This document shows positions 1-8,816 of a stretch of DNA of 64,000 nucleotides, one piece after another (position 1 is the stretch's first letter; every line of letters starts with the position of its first letter). The stretch spans positions 3,274,746 through 3,338,745 of the forward strand of contig NZ_JAERQZ010000001.1 of NCBI RefSeq assembly GCF_016735515.1, read 5' to 3'. Position numbers and translations under genes: made by a program. The notes under the pieces are model-generated. The model had not been told where the DNA came from. It searched no databases and worked only from the letters and a program-made list of their open reading frames with translations. The DNA comes from Piscinibacter sp. HJYY11. Its GTDB lineage: Bacteria; Pseudomonadota; Gammaproteobacteria; Burkholderiales; Burkholderiaceae_C.

Positions 1-87
1 GTCGATGGTCTTGCGTGCGAGTTGCAGCGCTCGGTCCACGTCGAGGTGCACGTCAACGCTGGCAGAAAGAGGGGTGGCGGAGGACAC
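1..87 (-). CDS. kdsD: Probable N-terminus of arabinose-5-phosphate isomerase (KdsD/KpsF type), cut by window edge
   Basis: Only 29 codons lie inside the window. On the minus strand they read from a GTG at 87 into a segment containing LDVDRALQLARKTID. This resembles the start of KpsF/GutQ-family sugar-phosphate isomerases, which interconvert ribulose-5-phosphate and arabinose-5-phosphate for Kdo synthesis. The gene is divergent from a Kef-type antiporter, an arrangement I recall from other Burkholderiales. No ATG occurs in this frame just upstream, so GTG is the best visible start. The domains that would prove the identity lie outside the window, so the call rests on a short match and on context. 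Confidence 0.45.
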   Translation of the reverse strand, partial: MSSATPLSASVDVHLDVDRALQLARKTID

Positions 88-195
88 GGAAGAGGCTCTG
101 CGGCAGTGCTGTCCAGTAGGATCGGGCGATTGTAGGCACGCGGCCTGTGCCCCTCCTGTCCACGCTAGCGCTCCTGCGTCGTCCAACGCGCCCTC

Positions 196-2196
196 ATGGT
201 CAGCACCCTCGAACTGGTCCTGCTCTATCTGATCGCCGCCGTGGGAGGCGTGGTCGCCTGCCGCATGCTGCGCCTGCCCCCGATGCTGGGTTACCTGTCG
301 GTCGGGGTGCTGATCGGCCCGAACGCGCTGGCCCTCGCGAAGGACTCCCCCAGCGTCACCTACCTCGCCGAATTCGGCGTGGTGTTCCTGATGTTCGTGA
401 TCGGGCTGGAGTTCAACCTGCCCAAGCTCAAGAGCATGCGCAAGCTGGTGTTCGGCCTCGGCCTGAGCCAGGTGGTGCTCACCGTGCTGGTGGCGATGGC
501 TGGCAATGCGCTGCTCGCATGGGGCTTTGCCGCGCTCGGGCGCGAGTGGGGGCTGAACTGGCGCAGCGCGTTTGCGCTCGGCGGCGCGCTCGCGATGAGC
601 AGCACTGCCATCGTCGTGAAGCTCATGGCCGAGCGGCTCGAGCTGGAAAGCGAGCACGGCCGGCGCGTGATGGGCGTGCTGCTGTTCCAGGACTTGGCGG
701 TGGTGCCGCTGATCGTGCTGATCCCGGCGCTCGGCTCGTCACCCGAGGTCCTGATGCGCGAGCTCGCCTTCGCGACACTCAAGGCGGCCGCACTGCTCAC
801 CGTGCTGCTGGTCGGCGGCCAGCGCGTGATGCGCTGGTGGCTCACGCTGGTGGCGCGGCGCAAGAGCGAGGAGCTCTTCATCCTCAACCTGCTGCTGGTG
901 ACACTGGGCCTGTCGTGGCTGACCGAGCACGCCGGCCTGTCGCTTGCGCTGGGGGCCTTCGTCGCCGGCATGCTGATCGCCGAAACCGAATACAAGCATC
1001 AGGTGGAGACCGACATCCGGCCGTTCCACGACGTGCTGCTCGGGCTCTTCTTCATCACCATCGGCATGAAGCTCGACATGGAGATCGTGCTCTCGCAGTG
1101 GCCGCTGGTGTTGCTGCTGAGCGCGGTGCCGGTGGCGTTCAAGTTTGGACTGGTGGCGGCGCTCGCCAAGCTCTACGGCGCCGCCACCGGCGTGGCGCTG
1201 CGCACCGGCCTCTACCTCGCGCAAGCCGGCGAGTTCGGCTTCGTGCTCGTGAACCTCGCGCATGACGAGAAACTCCTGTCGCCCACCCTGCAGAGCGCGG
1301 TGCTGGCGAGCATGGTGCTCTCGATGCTGGCCACGCCCTTCATCGTGATGTACAGCAACCGCATCGTGATGCGGCTCTCGGCGAGCGACTGGCTGATGCA
1401 GTCGGTGGCGATGACCACCATCGCCAAGCGCGCCATCAACACCGAGGCCCACATCATCATCTGCGGCTACGGCCGCAGCGGCCAGAACCTCGCGCGGCTG
1501 CTCGACCTGGAGCGCATCCCCTACATGGCGCTCGACCTCGACCCTGACCGCGTGCGCCAGGCCGCGGCGGCCGGGCAGAGCGTGGTGTTCGGCGACGCGG
1601 CGCGCCTGCAGAGCCTGATGGCTGCGGGCCTGGCGCGGGCAAGCGCGGTGGTGGTGAGCTACCACGACACGCCCTCGGCGCTGAAGATCCTGCACCTCGT
1701 GCAGGAACATGCGCCGACGGTGCCGGTGGTGGTGCGCACCATTGACGATGTCGACATCGAGCGCCTGCGCGCCGCGGGGGCCACCGAGGTGGTGCCGGAA
1801 GCGGTGGAGGGCTCGCTGATGCTCGCAAGCCATGCGCTCGCGCTCGTCGGCGTGCCGATGCGCCGCGTGATCCGTGTAGTGCAGGACCAGCGCGATGCGC
1901 GCTACAGCCTGCTGCGCGGCTACTTCCACGGCGCCGACGACGACACCGTCGACGACCTGCAGCAGGCGCGGCTCTTGAGCGTAAGCCTGCCGCCGGCGGC
2001 CGCAAGCCTGGGCCAGCCGTTGAGCGACCTGGCGCTGCACGCAGTGGGCGTGAGCGTGGTGTCGGTGCGGCGGGCGTCAGGGAAAGTGACTTCGCCCGAC
2101 GACCAGCTCACGCTGGCCGCGGGCGACACCTTGGTGCTCTCCGGTTTGCCGGAGGCGCTCGCCCTGGCCGAAGGCAAGCTGCTCGGCCGGGCCTGA
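196..2196 (+). CDS. Kef-type monovalent cation:proton antiporter (CPA2) with TrkA domains
   Basis: This 666-residue inner-membrane protein has a CPA2 sodium/hydrogen exchanger domain of about 12 hydrophobic segments (roughly residues 5-385). A Rossmann-like TrkA-N domain follows (about 418-535; HIIICGYGRSGQN carries the GxGxxG nucleotide-binding loop), then a TrkA-C domain (about 575-660). The family exports K+ or Na+ in exchange for protons and is gated by nucleotide or glutathione ligands. Length and layout match KefB/KefC-like proteins, but the true ion and ligand cannot be read from sequence. It stands alone, divergent from the isomerase fragment, and ends at a strong terminator shared with the convergent lipoprotein gene. 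Confidence 0.88.
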   Translation: MVSTLELVLLYLIAAVGGVVACRMLRLPPMLGYLSVGVLIGPNALALAKDSPSVTYLAEFGVVFLMFVIGLEFNLPKLKSMRKLVFGLGLSQVVLTVLVAMAGNALLAWGFAALGREWGLNWRSAFALGGALAMSSTAIVVKLMAERLELESEHGRRVMGVLLFQDLAVVPLIVLIPALGSSPEVLMRELAFATLKAAALLTVLLVGGQRVMRWWLTLVARRKSEELFILNLLLVTLGLSWLTEHAGLSLALGAFVAGMLIAETEYKHQVETDIRPFHDVLLGLFFITIGMKLDMEIVLSQWPLVLLLSAVPVAFKFGLVAALAKLYGAATGVALRTGLYLAQAGEFGFVLVNLAHDEKLLSPTLQSAVLASMVLSMLATPFIVMYSNRIVMRLSASDWLMQSVAMTTIAKRAINTEAHIIICGYGRSGQNLARLLDLERIPYMALDLDPDRVRQAAAAGQSVVFGDAARLQSLMAAGLARASAVVVSYHDTPSALKILHLVQEHAPTVPVVVRTIDDVDIERLRAAGATEVVPEAVEGSLMLASHALALVGVPMRRVIRVVQDQRDARYSLLRGYFHGADDDTVDDLQQARLLSVSLPPAAASLGQPLSDLALHAVGVSVVSVRRASGKVTSPDDQLTLAAGDTLVLSGLPEALALAEGKLLGRA

Positions 2197-2207
2197 CCTC
2201 CACATGA

Positions 2208-2231
2208 CAAAGGGGCCCGCAGGCCCCTTTG
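2208..2231. terminator. Bidirectional hairpin terminator
   Basis: A perfect 10-bp stem (2208-2217 with 2222-2231) closes on the tetraloop CGCA. The arms carry AAA on one side and TTT on the other, so it can serve transcripts from both strands. It lies between the stop codons of the convergent antiporter and lipoprotein genes. The same design recurs after gyrB. Confidence 0.8.
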
Positions 2232-2257
2232 CGTTCTCCTGTCGCGTGCGCCGAGGC

Positions 2258-3730
2258 TCAGGGGCAGGCGCCACCGTTGGCGTTGATCACAGGGCGGAAC
2301 AGGCTCGCAGCGGAACCCGCGTCCTCGGCCGTCGGCGCCCGGGTGAAGGTGCAGCCGTAGGTCGGCGCCGCCACCGTCGCCGGCGTCAGCACGTCGTCGC
2401 CCGCCGGCTTTGCGCCGCCTTCGGCCCAGATGACCATGTCGCGGAACGCCTCGACCTGTTCGCCCACCGTGAAGTCGCAGTGGCTGATGCCGCGGATCGC
2501 CCGTTGCACGAGCCGGTCGCCGTTGCCCTTGGCCACGGCGCGCTGGCGGTAGATCTGCTCCATGTTGAAGGGCACGAAGAGGTCACCCAGCGTGTGGATC
2601 GTCACCACCGGCACGCTGAACTCGCCATTGACCTTCGGGACCCAGCGCAGGCCGTCGCGGCGCAGGCGGTTGGCCTCGGGATCGGCGGTGAGCTTCAGCG
2701 CCACGTTGTTGATGGCGGTGCTGCCGGCCGCGTCACCGGTGATGGTGTAGGTGAAGGCGTTGGTGTCGAGCACGTTGCGGTTCAGGATGCCGTTGACCGT
2801 GCCGTCGGAGCCGAACGTGCCATAGGCCGACTGGAAGCTGCGGCCCGCGGCCAGCGCCAAGTCGAACAGCGGGCGGTCGCCGCCGGTCAGGTTCTCGACG
2901 ATGGAGGCGTAGCGCGCGCCATTCGCCGTGGGAACGACGCTGCTGGCGCTGAAGGTGCTGAACAGGTTGCCGGTGACGGCGGCCGAGATGTCGGCCCAGT
3001 TCTGCGTCGGGTAGCGCGGCACGCCGGCCACGGCCTGTGCGGCCACCTGCATCGCGGCGAAGGTGTTGAAGAGCTCGGTGTCGCCGGTCACGCCGCACAT
3101 CGGCACGGAGCCGTCGTAGCGCACACGGTTTCTCGCGGTGGCGAGCGTCTCGGCTTCGACCGCGGCGGCCGCGATGTGGCCGCCCATCGAGTGGCCGATG
3201 ATGTAAGTGCGGGTCGGCGCGGCCAGCGTGCGGCCGTTGGCTGCGGCGATGCGCGTGAACTCGAGCGCCAGCGCGTTGGTGTCTTCGACGCCGGCCCGGA
3301 CGTCGTACCAGTTCTTGGCGTAGCTGGACGCGGCCCAGGCATAGCCGTTCTCGATCAGGTAGCGACGGATCGACGGGTTGCCGGTGGTCGGGGTCAGCGT
3401 CGTGCCACGGTAGCCATGGGCGTACATCACCAGCTTGCCGTTCCAGTTGGCCGGCACCTCGACGCGATACGAGGCACCGTTCAGCACGCCGGCCCAGCGG
3501 TCGGTCGTCACGGCCACACCGGCCATGGCGGTGAAGCTCGGGCCGTTCGTGCCTGCGACGTAGTCGGGGTAGACCGTCGTGTTGTCGAGCGGCACGGGGG
3601 TGAAGACGCGCGTGTCCTGGGCCCGAGTTTCCTCGGGCGCCGGTGGAGCGTCATCGCCTCCACCGCAAGACGCCAGGATGACGGCCGCGGCGACCGCGGC
3701 CAGCCGGAAGGGGGAGAAATGTTGCTGCAT
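2258..3730 (-). CDS. Secreted lipoprotein, alpha/beta hydrolase
   Basis: The 490-residue product begins with a lipoprotein signal peptide ending in the lipobox LASC (Cys at about residue 22), so it should be lipid-anchored after signal peptidase II cleavage. The mature part has an alpha/beta-hydrolase nucleophile elbow, GHSMGGH (Ser near residue 181), and an upstream HGYRG oxyanion-like loop. The substrate is unknown; an esterase or depolymerase-like role is possible. An in-frame ATG lies 36 bases further upstream, but the start at 3730 has AGGAG at a good distance and begins the signal peptide directly. It is monocistronic and convergent with the antiporter. Confidence 0.8.
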   Translation of the reverse strand: MQQHFSPFRLAAVAAAVILASCGGGDDAPPAPEETRAQDTRVFTPVPLDNTTVYPDYVAGTNGPSFTAMAGVAVTTDRWAGVLNGASYRVEVPANWNGKLVMYAHGYRGTTLTPTTGNPSIRRYLIENGYAWAASSYAKNWYDVRAGVEDTNALALEFTRIAAANGRTLAAPTRTYIIGHSMGGHIAAAAVEAETLATARNRVRYDGSVPMCGVTGDTELFNTFAAMQVAAQAVAGVPRYPTQNWADISAAVTGNLFSTFSASSVVPTANGARYASIVENLTGGDRPLFDLALAAGRSFQSAYGTFGSDGTVNGILNRNVLDTNAFTYTITGDAAGSTAINNVALKLTADPEANRLRRDGLRWVPKVNGEFSVPVVTIHTLGDLFVPFNMEQIYRQRAVAKGNGDRLVQRAIRGISHCDFTVGEQVEAFRDMVIWAEGGAKPAGDDVLTPATVAAPTYGCTFTRAPTAEDAGSAASLFRPVINANGGACP

Positions 3731-3958
3731 GGGGTCTCCTGTGATCGTGCTTTTGGAACGCATCAAGTGCGGTCTGCCCGACGGTATCCGGGCGTGCTTT
3801 TATGCGATCAGCGGACTTTCCCGTCACCGCTCGTCACGTGGGGGACAAACGGTTCCGCAGACCGGAATAGCCGTGCGACCACGGCCGAAGCTGCCACTCC
3901 CGTGGCACGAAACGGCAATCGACCCGAACCCGGTCGAAGCGACCCCTCAGCGTTGCCC

Positions 3959-4429
3959 TCAGGCGAAGGGCATCTTGCTGGCCATGTTGGCGCGCATGCG
4001 CTGCGCCATGACCGCACCCGCCGCGCGCACGAGCTCGAGGGCCAGCGCCGGGGAACGCTGGGCCAGCTCTTCGAGGCGAGGCCCACGCAGGGCCCACACC
4101 ACCGACGGCGTGACCGCTTCGACGCTAGCCATGCGCGGGCCGTCACCGAAGATGCCGGGCTCGCCCACCACCGAGCCGGGGCGCAGGATCGCGATGCGGC
4201 TGGTGCCCGGAGGCGCCCCGGTCACGAAGACCTGCAGCGAACCGCGGCCAAGGAAGTACATGCTGCGGTCGGTGTCGCCCTGCTTGATCAGCAGGTCGCC
4301 AGCGCGGATGTCGTGCTGCGTGAAGTAGGGGCCGATGGTGCGCCAGTGCTCGGCGTTCAGCCGGGCCCGGAATGCGTCTTCGGTGTTGAGCGTCTGGATC
4401 GCGTTGACCAGTTCGTTGAAGTCCATCAT
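3959..4429 (-). CDS. Cyclic nucleotide-binding domain protein (CRP-like sensor without HTH)
   Basis: About 156 residues make up little more than one cNMP-binding beta-roll. The segment GEPGIFGDGPRMASVEA (about 90-106) matches the phosphate-binding cassette of the CRP/PKA family, including the Gly-Glu and Arg. A short helical tail follows, with no recognisable helix-turn-helix, so this is a sensor or partner protein, not a classical CRP regulator. The exact start is uncertain: GTG at 4435 and ATGs at 4429 and 4426 are in frame and none has a strong ribosome-binding site. The gene lies just after mnmE on the same strand, about 100 bases away. Confidence 0.78.
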   Translation of the reverse strand: MMDFNELVNAIQTLNTEDAFRARLNAEHWRTIGPYFTQHDIRAGDLLIKQGDTDRSMYFLGRGSLQVFVTGAPPGTSRIAILRPGSVVGEPGIFGDGPRMASVEAVTPSVVWALRGPRLEELAQRSPALALELVRAAGAVMAQRMRANMASKMPFA

Positions 4430-4530
4430 GTGCACAGAACCCGTGACGGCGGGCGCGGGGCCCGGGTGGGGCGATTATCAGCCTGCCCCGACGCCCCAAC
4501 AACGAAGGGCAACCCGCGGACGGCAGGCCC

Positions 4531-5904
4531 TTACTTGCCGATACAGAAGCGGCTGAAGATCTCGCCCAGCAGGTCGTCGGGCGTGAAGACGCCGGTGATC
4601 TCGGCGAGCGCGTTGTGGCCGAGGCGGAGTTCCTCGGCCAGCAGGTCGAGGGCAGGCTCGGGCGACTGGAGCTGGGTGTGGGCGCTCTCCAGGTGCTCGC
4701 GGGTGCGCTGCAAGGCGTCGACATGCCGGGCGCGAGCGATGTAGACGCCTTCCGGCTGGGCGTGCCAGCCGGCGAGGGCCAGCAGGCGCTGGCGCAGTGC
4801 ATCGAGGCCGCTGCCGGTTTGTGCCGAGATGGCGATGCCAGCGCCTTCGGGCGCTGGACGCAAGTCGCTCTTGTTGAAGACCTGCACCACGCGGTCGGCC
4901 AGTGGCGCCAGGCGTTGTGCGATCACCTGGTCGTCGGCGTCGTAGGCGGGCTCGCCGACACGGGTGAGGTCGTGGAGGAAGAGCACTGCGTCGGCCTGGC
5001 CGATGGCGTCCCAGCTGCGGGCGATGCCGATGCGCTCGACCTCGTCGCCCGCATCGCCCGCCTCCCGCAAGCCAGCGGTGTCGATCACGTGCAGCGGCAC
5101 GCCTTCGATCTGGATGGTCTGGCTGACCTTGTCGCGCGTCGTGCCGGGGATGGGCGTGACGATCGCGAGCTCGGCCCCGGCCAGCGCGTTGAGCAGCGAG
5201 CTCTTGCCGACGTTGGGTTGGCCGGCCAGCACGACGCGGATGCCCTCGCGCAGCAGGGCCCCTTGCCGCGCATGGCCGAGCACGTTCGCGAGCTGGCCGC
5301 GGATGGCATCGAGCTGGCCCTGCGCATCGGCCTGCTTCAGGAAATCGATCTCTTCCTCGGGGAAGTCGAGCGTCGCTTCGACCAGCATGCGCAGGCGGAC
5401 GATCTGTTCGCGCAGGGCCTCCACCTCGCTGGAGAACGCGCCGGACAGCGATCGGCTCGCCGAGCGCGCCGCTGCCTCGGTGCTGGCGTCGATGAGGTCG
5501 CTGACCGCTTCGGCTTGCGCGAGGTCGAGCTTGTCGTTGAGGTAGGCGCGCTCGGTGAACTCGCCCGGCTCGGCCAGGCGCAGGCCGATGCCGCGGCCGA
5601 GCTCGAGGCAACGCGCGAGCAGCAGTTGCAGCACCACCGGCCCGCCGTGGGCCTGCAGTTCGAGCACCTCTTCGCCAGTGTAGGAATTCGGTGCGGGGAA
5701 GTGGATGGCCAGGCCCCGGTCGATGGGTTGGCCGTCGGCGTCGAGAAAGGGACCGTAGGTGGCGAAGCGCGGCGCCAGCGTGCGACCGCAGATGCCGTCG
5801 ATCAGAGGCCGCAGATCACGGCCCGAGGCCCGCACGATGCCCACCGCGCCACGCCCGGCAGCGGTGGCGATGGCGACGATGGGCTGGTGGTGGCGCGGCA
5901 GCAT
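4531..5904 (-). CDS. mnmE: tRNA modification GTPase MnmE
   Basis: MnmE works with MnmG to form the 5-(carboxy)methylaminomethyl group on U34 of certain tRNAs. The 457-residue protein has the N-terminal formyl-tetrahydrofolate-binding domain, the helical domain and an inserted G domain whose P-loop is GQPNVGKSS (Lys about 234). It ends in the hallmark CIGK motif with the catalytic-domain Cys. Its place downstream of yidC in the rpmH-rnpA-yidD-yidC-mnmE run is the standard order around proteobacterial origins. Length and motifs are all normal. Confidence 0.97.
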   Translation of the reverse strand: MLPRHHQPIVAIATAAGRGAVGIVRASGRDLRPLIDGICGRTLAPRFATYGPFLDADGQPIDRGLAIHFPAPNSYTGEEVLELQAHGGPVVLQLLLARCLELGRGIGLRLAEPGEFTERAYLNDKLDLAQAEAVSDLIDASTEAAARSASRSLSGAFSSEVEALREQIVRLRMLVEATLDFPEEEIDFLKQADAQGQLDAIRGQLANVLGHARQGALLREGIRVVLAGQPNVGKSSLLNALAGAELAIVTPIPGTTRDKVSQTIQIEGVPLHVIDTAGLREAGDAGDEVERIGIARSWDAIGQADAVLFLHDLTRVGEPAYDADDQVIAQRLAPLADRVVQVFNKSDLRPAPEGAGIAISAQTGSGLDALRQRLLALAGWHAQPEGVYIARARHVDALQRTREHLESAHTQLQSPEPALDLLAEELRLGHNALAEITGVFTPDDLLGEIFSRFCIGK

Positions 5905-5931
5905 GGCCGCATTGTCCCCGTGCGCAGGAGG

Positions 5932-7581
5932 TCAGGTGACGCCCAGGCGCTTGTTGATGACGTACTGCTGGGCGATGCCGAGGATGTTGTTGGTCAGCCA
6001 GTACAGCACCAGGCCCGCGGGGAAGAAGAAGAAGAACACGCTGAAGATGAGCGGCATGATCCACATCATGCGGGCCTGGACCGGATCCGGCGGCGTCGGG
6101 TTGAGCCAGGTCTGCAGAAGCGTCGAGGCGGTCATCAGCAGCGGCAGGATGTAGTACGGGTCTTTCGCCGACAGGTCGGTGATCCAGCCCAGCCACGGCG
6201 CATTGCGCATCTCGACGCTGGAGAGCAGCACCCAGTACAAAGCGATGAAGAAGGGCATCTGCACGAGGATGGGCAGGCAGCCGCCGAGCGGGTTGACCTT
6301 CTCCTCGCGGTAGATGCGCATCATCTCCTGCTGCATCTGCTGCGGCTTGTCTTTCAGGCGCTCGCGCATTTCCATGATGCGGGGGTTGATCGCCTTCATC
6401 TTGGCCATCGAGCGATAGGCGCTGGCGTTGAGCCAGTAGAACGCGATCTTCAGGAGCACCACCAGCGCGACGATCGCCCAGCCCCAGTTGCCGATCAGCC
6501 CATGCAGCTTGTCGAGCAGCCAGAAGAGCGGCTTGGCGAGCACAGCGAACCAGCCGTAGTCCTTCACCAGTTCCAAGCCGGGGGCCAGGGTTTCGAGCTT
6601 GGTCTCTTCCTGGGGGCCGGCGTAGAGCTGGGCTTCATGCGTGACGGTGGCGCCGGGCGCGACGCTGCCGAGCGGCAGCACCATCGCCACCGAGTACAGG
6701 TTGTTGCCCAGGCTCTCGGTGCGGAACTCGCGTTGCGACTTGCCTTGCACGAGCCAGGCCGAGTTGAAGTAGTGCTGGACCATCGCGATCCAGCCGTTGT
6801 CGGCCGTCTTCACGTATTCGGCCTTGCGCTTCTCGATGTCGGTGAACTCGACCTTCTGGAAGTGCTTTTCCTCGGTGTAGATCGCCGGGCCGGTGAACGC
6901 GGTCGGCGCCATGAACATGCTGCTCGGCGGCACGGTGCCATCGCGCACCAGTTGCAGGTAGAGCTCGGGCTGCACCGGGGCCGCGCTGCGGTTGACCACC
7001 TCGTGGCGAACCCCGATCGTGTACTGGCCGCGTTTGAACACGTAGCTCTTGCGCAGCGTCACGCCCACAGGCTCGGGCGTCTCGAAGCTCACGGTCAGCG
7101 TGTCCTGGCCCTCCTTCAGCACCGTGTCGCCCGCCACCGGCTTCAGCAGCGTGTGGTGGTTGGGCAGGGTAACGCCGGCCTGGCGGGTGATGAGGCCGGT
7201 CTGCGCCAGGTACTGGCGGTCGCTGCTGCGGTCGAACAGCACCAGCGGCTGCTTGGGATCGGCATCGCTCGGGTGCTTGAGCAGCACGAGCTTCACCAGG
7301 TCTGCGCCTTTGGTGTCGAAGGTGGCTTCGAAGAGGTCGGTCTTGACGGTGCGCAGCTCGCTCGCCACCTGCACGCCACTGGCTGCACCGACTGGCGACG
7401 CGGCGGCCCCGGCCTGGCCCGGGGCCGGCACACCGGAAGCGGCCGTGGCGGTGGTCGCGGGTTTGGCCGGCGCAGGCGCAAACATCGACGGCTGGCCGTT
7501 GTGCACGTTCCAGTTGTTCCAGAGGAACGTCAGGGACATCAGGAACACCACCCACAGCAGGGTGCGACGCATGTCGGTCAT
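5932..7581 (-). CDS. yidC: Membrane protein insertase YidC
   Basis: YidC inserts and folds inner-membrane proteins, alone or with SecYEG. The 549-residue protein starts MTDMRRTLLWVVFLMSLTFLW, an uncleaved first membrane helix. A large periplasmic P1 domain and the conserved five-helix insertase core follow (about 350-540). The start at ATG 7581 is chosen over an upstream in-frame codon because the family begins with this helix. The start overlaps the end of yidD by four bases, indicating translational coupling. Length is normal for beta- and gammaproteobacteria. Confidence 0.97.
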   Translation of the reverse strand: MTDMRRTLLWVVFLMSLTFLWNNWNVHNGQPSMFAPAPAKPATTATAASGVPAPGQAGAAASPVGAASGVQVASELRTVKTDLFEATFDTKGADLVKLVLLKHPSDADPKQPLVLFDRSSDRQYLAQTGLITRQAGVTLPNHHTLLKPVAGDTVLKEGQDTLTVSFETPEPVGVTLRKSYVFKRGQYTIGVRHEVVNRSAAPVQPELYLQLVRDGTVPPSSMFMAPTAFTGPAIYTEEKHFQKVEFTDIEKRKAEYVKTADNGWIAMVQHYFNSAWLVQGKSQREFRTESLGNNLYSVAMVLPLGSVAPGATVTHEAQLYAGPQEETKLETLAPGLELVKDYGWFAVLAKPLFWLLDKLHGLIGNWGWAIVALVVLLKIAFYWLNASAYRSMAKMKAINPRIMEMRERLKDKPQQMQQEMMRIYREEKVNPLGGCLPILVQMPFFIALYWVLLSSVEMRNAPWLGWITDLSAKDPYYILPLLMTASTLLQTWLNPTPPDPVQARMMWIMPLIFSVFFFFFPAGLVLYWLTNNILGIAQQYVINKRLGVT

Positions 7582-7871
7582 GGGGACGTCTTTTCGCGGG
7601 AAGGAGTGAAGAGCTGGGTGAAGAGACCCCGGGCCTGATCGGGCACGGGGTCGTGGCCGCCCGCACACCAGGGGTGGCAGCGGGCCAGGCGGCGCAGGGT
7701 CAAGCTACTGCCGGCCCATGCGCCATGCCGATCCAGGGCTTGCAAGGCATATGCGGAACAGGTCGGCTCAAAGCGGCAGGCGCTGCCAAGCCAGGGGCTC
7801 AGGAAGAATCGATAGCCACGCACCAGCCCCATCAACAGGCGCCGAGGCAAGGCCAGGAAGACATTGAGCAT
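7578..7871 (-). CDS. yidD: Membrane protein insertion efficiency factor YidD
   Basis: This small protein of 97 residues assists YidC-dependent insertion. It shows the family core RFFLSPWLGSACRFEPTCS with Cys-rich continuation (CHPWCAGGHDPV). It lies between rnpA and yidC as usual, overlapping the yidC start by four bases. An amphipathic N-terminal helix (LNVFLALPRRLLMGLVRGY) fits the expected membrane association. The 3' tail after the conserved domain is short and ordinary. Confidence 0.95.
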   Translation of the reverse strand: MLNVFLALPRRLLMGLVRGYRFFLSPWLGSACRFEPTCSAYALQALDRHGAWAGSSLTLRRLARCHPWCAGGHDPVPDQARGLFTQLFTPSREKTSP

Positions 7872-7886
7872 GGCGCGCGATCGGGA

Positions 7887-8342
7887 TCAGGCTGCCGCGG
7901 CCTGGCGCACGGCGTCGGCCATCAGGCGCGAGAGCTCGCGGCCGGCTTCGTCGCGCAAGGCCTCGGAGGCTGCGCTGGTGAAACGTTCGCGGTCGAAGGG
8001 CGAGCGCAGGCGCACGACCCACAGGCCGGCCTGCAACCGGGGTTCGGCTCCCGCGGCTTCGCGGATCTGGCGCTTGAGCAGGTTGCGGGTCACCGAACGC
8101 CGCGCGTGGCGCTTCGGGACCACGGCGCCGAGCCAACAACCGGCGGGGGATTCATCCACAGGCTTGCCCACTTCCGGTGCCTGGCCTGTTGACAACTTGG
8201 GGTCAACCATCGCCCGACCGGGCTTTCGTGCCGAGCTGGGCCCTGACCGCAGGTAGTGGACGGCGAAATGCGGACTGCGCGCATGGGCAGGAGTGCCCAG
8301 CACGCGTTCGAAGTCGGCGGATCGCACGATGCGACCGATCAC
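7887..8342 (-). CDS. rnpA: Ribonuclease P protein component
   Basis: RnpA binds the RNase P RNA and helps 5' maturation of tRNA precursors. The 151-residue product contains the RNR signature RSVTRNLLKRQIREA (about 80-95) that contacts RNA. It is longer than the usual 115-130 residues, mainly through a Pro/Gly-rich stretch before the signature. It lies directly downstream of rpmH, where the two are normally co-transcribed. Within its coding sequence, 8152-8160 is a one-mismatch DnaA box on the + strand, which may be chance. Confidence 0.95.
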   Translation of the reverse strand: MIGRIVRSADFERVLGTPAHARSPHFAVHYLRSGPSSARKPGRAMVDPKLSTGQAPEVGKPVDESPAGCWLGAVVPKRHARRSVTRNLLKRQIREAAGAEPRLQAGLWVVRLRSPFDRERFTSAASEALRDEAGRELSRLMADAVRQAAAA

Positions 8343-8394
8343 GGCACAGCCGTGTCAAGGGTCAAGGCGAGGCCGTGTGCAGCAGCGCTGCCGC

Positions 8395-8529
8395 TCAGAC
8401 GGCCAGGCGCTTGCGGCCCTTGGCGCGGCGAGCGTTGATGACGGCACGGCCACCGCGGGTCTTCATGCGCACGAGGAAGCCGTGGGTACGGGCGCGGCGG
8501 GTCTTGGAGGCTTGGTACGTGCGTTTCAT
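8395..8529 (-). CDS. rpmH: 50S ribosomal protein L34
   Basis: The 44-residue basic protein starts [19 protein letters not shown] and is a textbook L34. It is the first gene of the leftward operon from the origin region. A promoter with a 17-bp spacer is visible about 125-150 bases upstream (8654-8682). The frame is open further upstream, but the family start and conserved N-terminus fix ATG 8529. Confidence 0.97.
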   Translation of the reverse strand: MKRTYQASKTRRARTHGFLVRMKTRGGRAVINARRAKGRKRLAV

Positions 8530-8653
8530 GGTGCAGTCCTGCTGGTCTGGATGAAGGTCTGAAAGTGAAGATGAAGACCTGCGCTGAGACACTCGCCAAC
8601 ACGGGCATCGAGCACCGCGCCGACCGATCGACCAAGCCTTCGGGAAACCCACT

Positions 8654-8682
8654 ATTACACCAAAAAGGCCCTTTGAAGTCAA
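8654..8682 (-). promoter_or_regulatory. Probable sigma-70 promoter of rpmH
   Basis: On the minus strand, -35 TTGACT (8677-8682) is followed by a 17-bp spacer and -10 TGTAAT (8654-8659). Both hexamers match consensus at five of six positions. Orientation and distance fit rpmH-rnpA-yidD-yidC transcription. Confidence 0.65.
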
Positions 8683-8727
8683 AGACTTGCACGGCAGCAT
8701 GCGGCCGCGAGAGCTTTCGTGAAGGGA

Positions 8728-8756
8728 TTGACCATCGTCTCGAAACTGTGGATAAC
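8728..8756 (+). promoter_or_regulatory. Probable dnaA promoter overlapped by a DnaA box
   Basis: -35 TTGACC (8728-8733), a 17-bp spacer and -10 GATAAC (8751-8756) precede dnaA. The perfect DnaA box TGTGGATAA at 8747-8755 covers most of the -10, so DnaA binding should block RNA polymerase. This is the geometry expected for autorepression, as known for dnaA in other bacteria. Confidence 0.6.
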
Positions 8757-8816
8757 CGCGTCTCCGGCAACCCGGCGCACGTAGAATCCCGCCGCTCCGA
8801 AAAAGACTTTTCCACA

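Larger units (their letters stand above)
8530..8816. other. Divergent rpmH-dnaA intergenic region, putative oriC
   Basis: This 287-base gene-free stretch carries a perfect DnaA box (TGTGGATAA, 8747-8755) and a one-mismatch box (TTTTCCACA, 8808-8816) touching the dnaA start codon. It also has an A/T-richer tract at about 8651-8692 between the two divergent promoters. The rpmH-dnaA gap is a common origin site. The number of clear boxes is low, and a further one-mismatch box (TTCTCCACA, 10441-10449) lies in the dnaA-dnaN gap. The origin could therefore be on either side of dnaA; GC skew of the whole chromosome would decide. Confidence 0.5.

Noticed and set aside
4615..7638. 1007-codon + strand frame across mnmE and yidC
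   Set aside because: It is antisense to two essential, well-conserved genes and shows repetitive Arg/Gln/His sequence without motifs.
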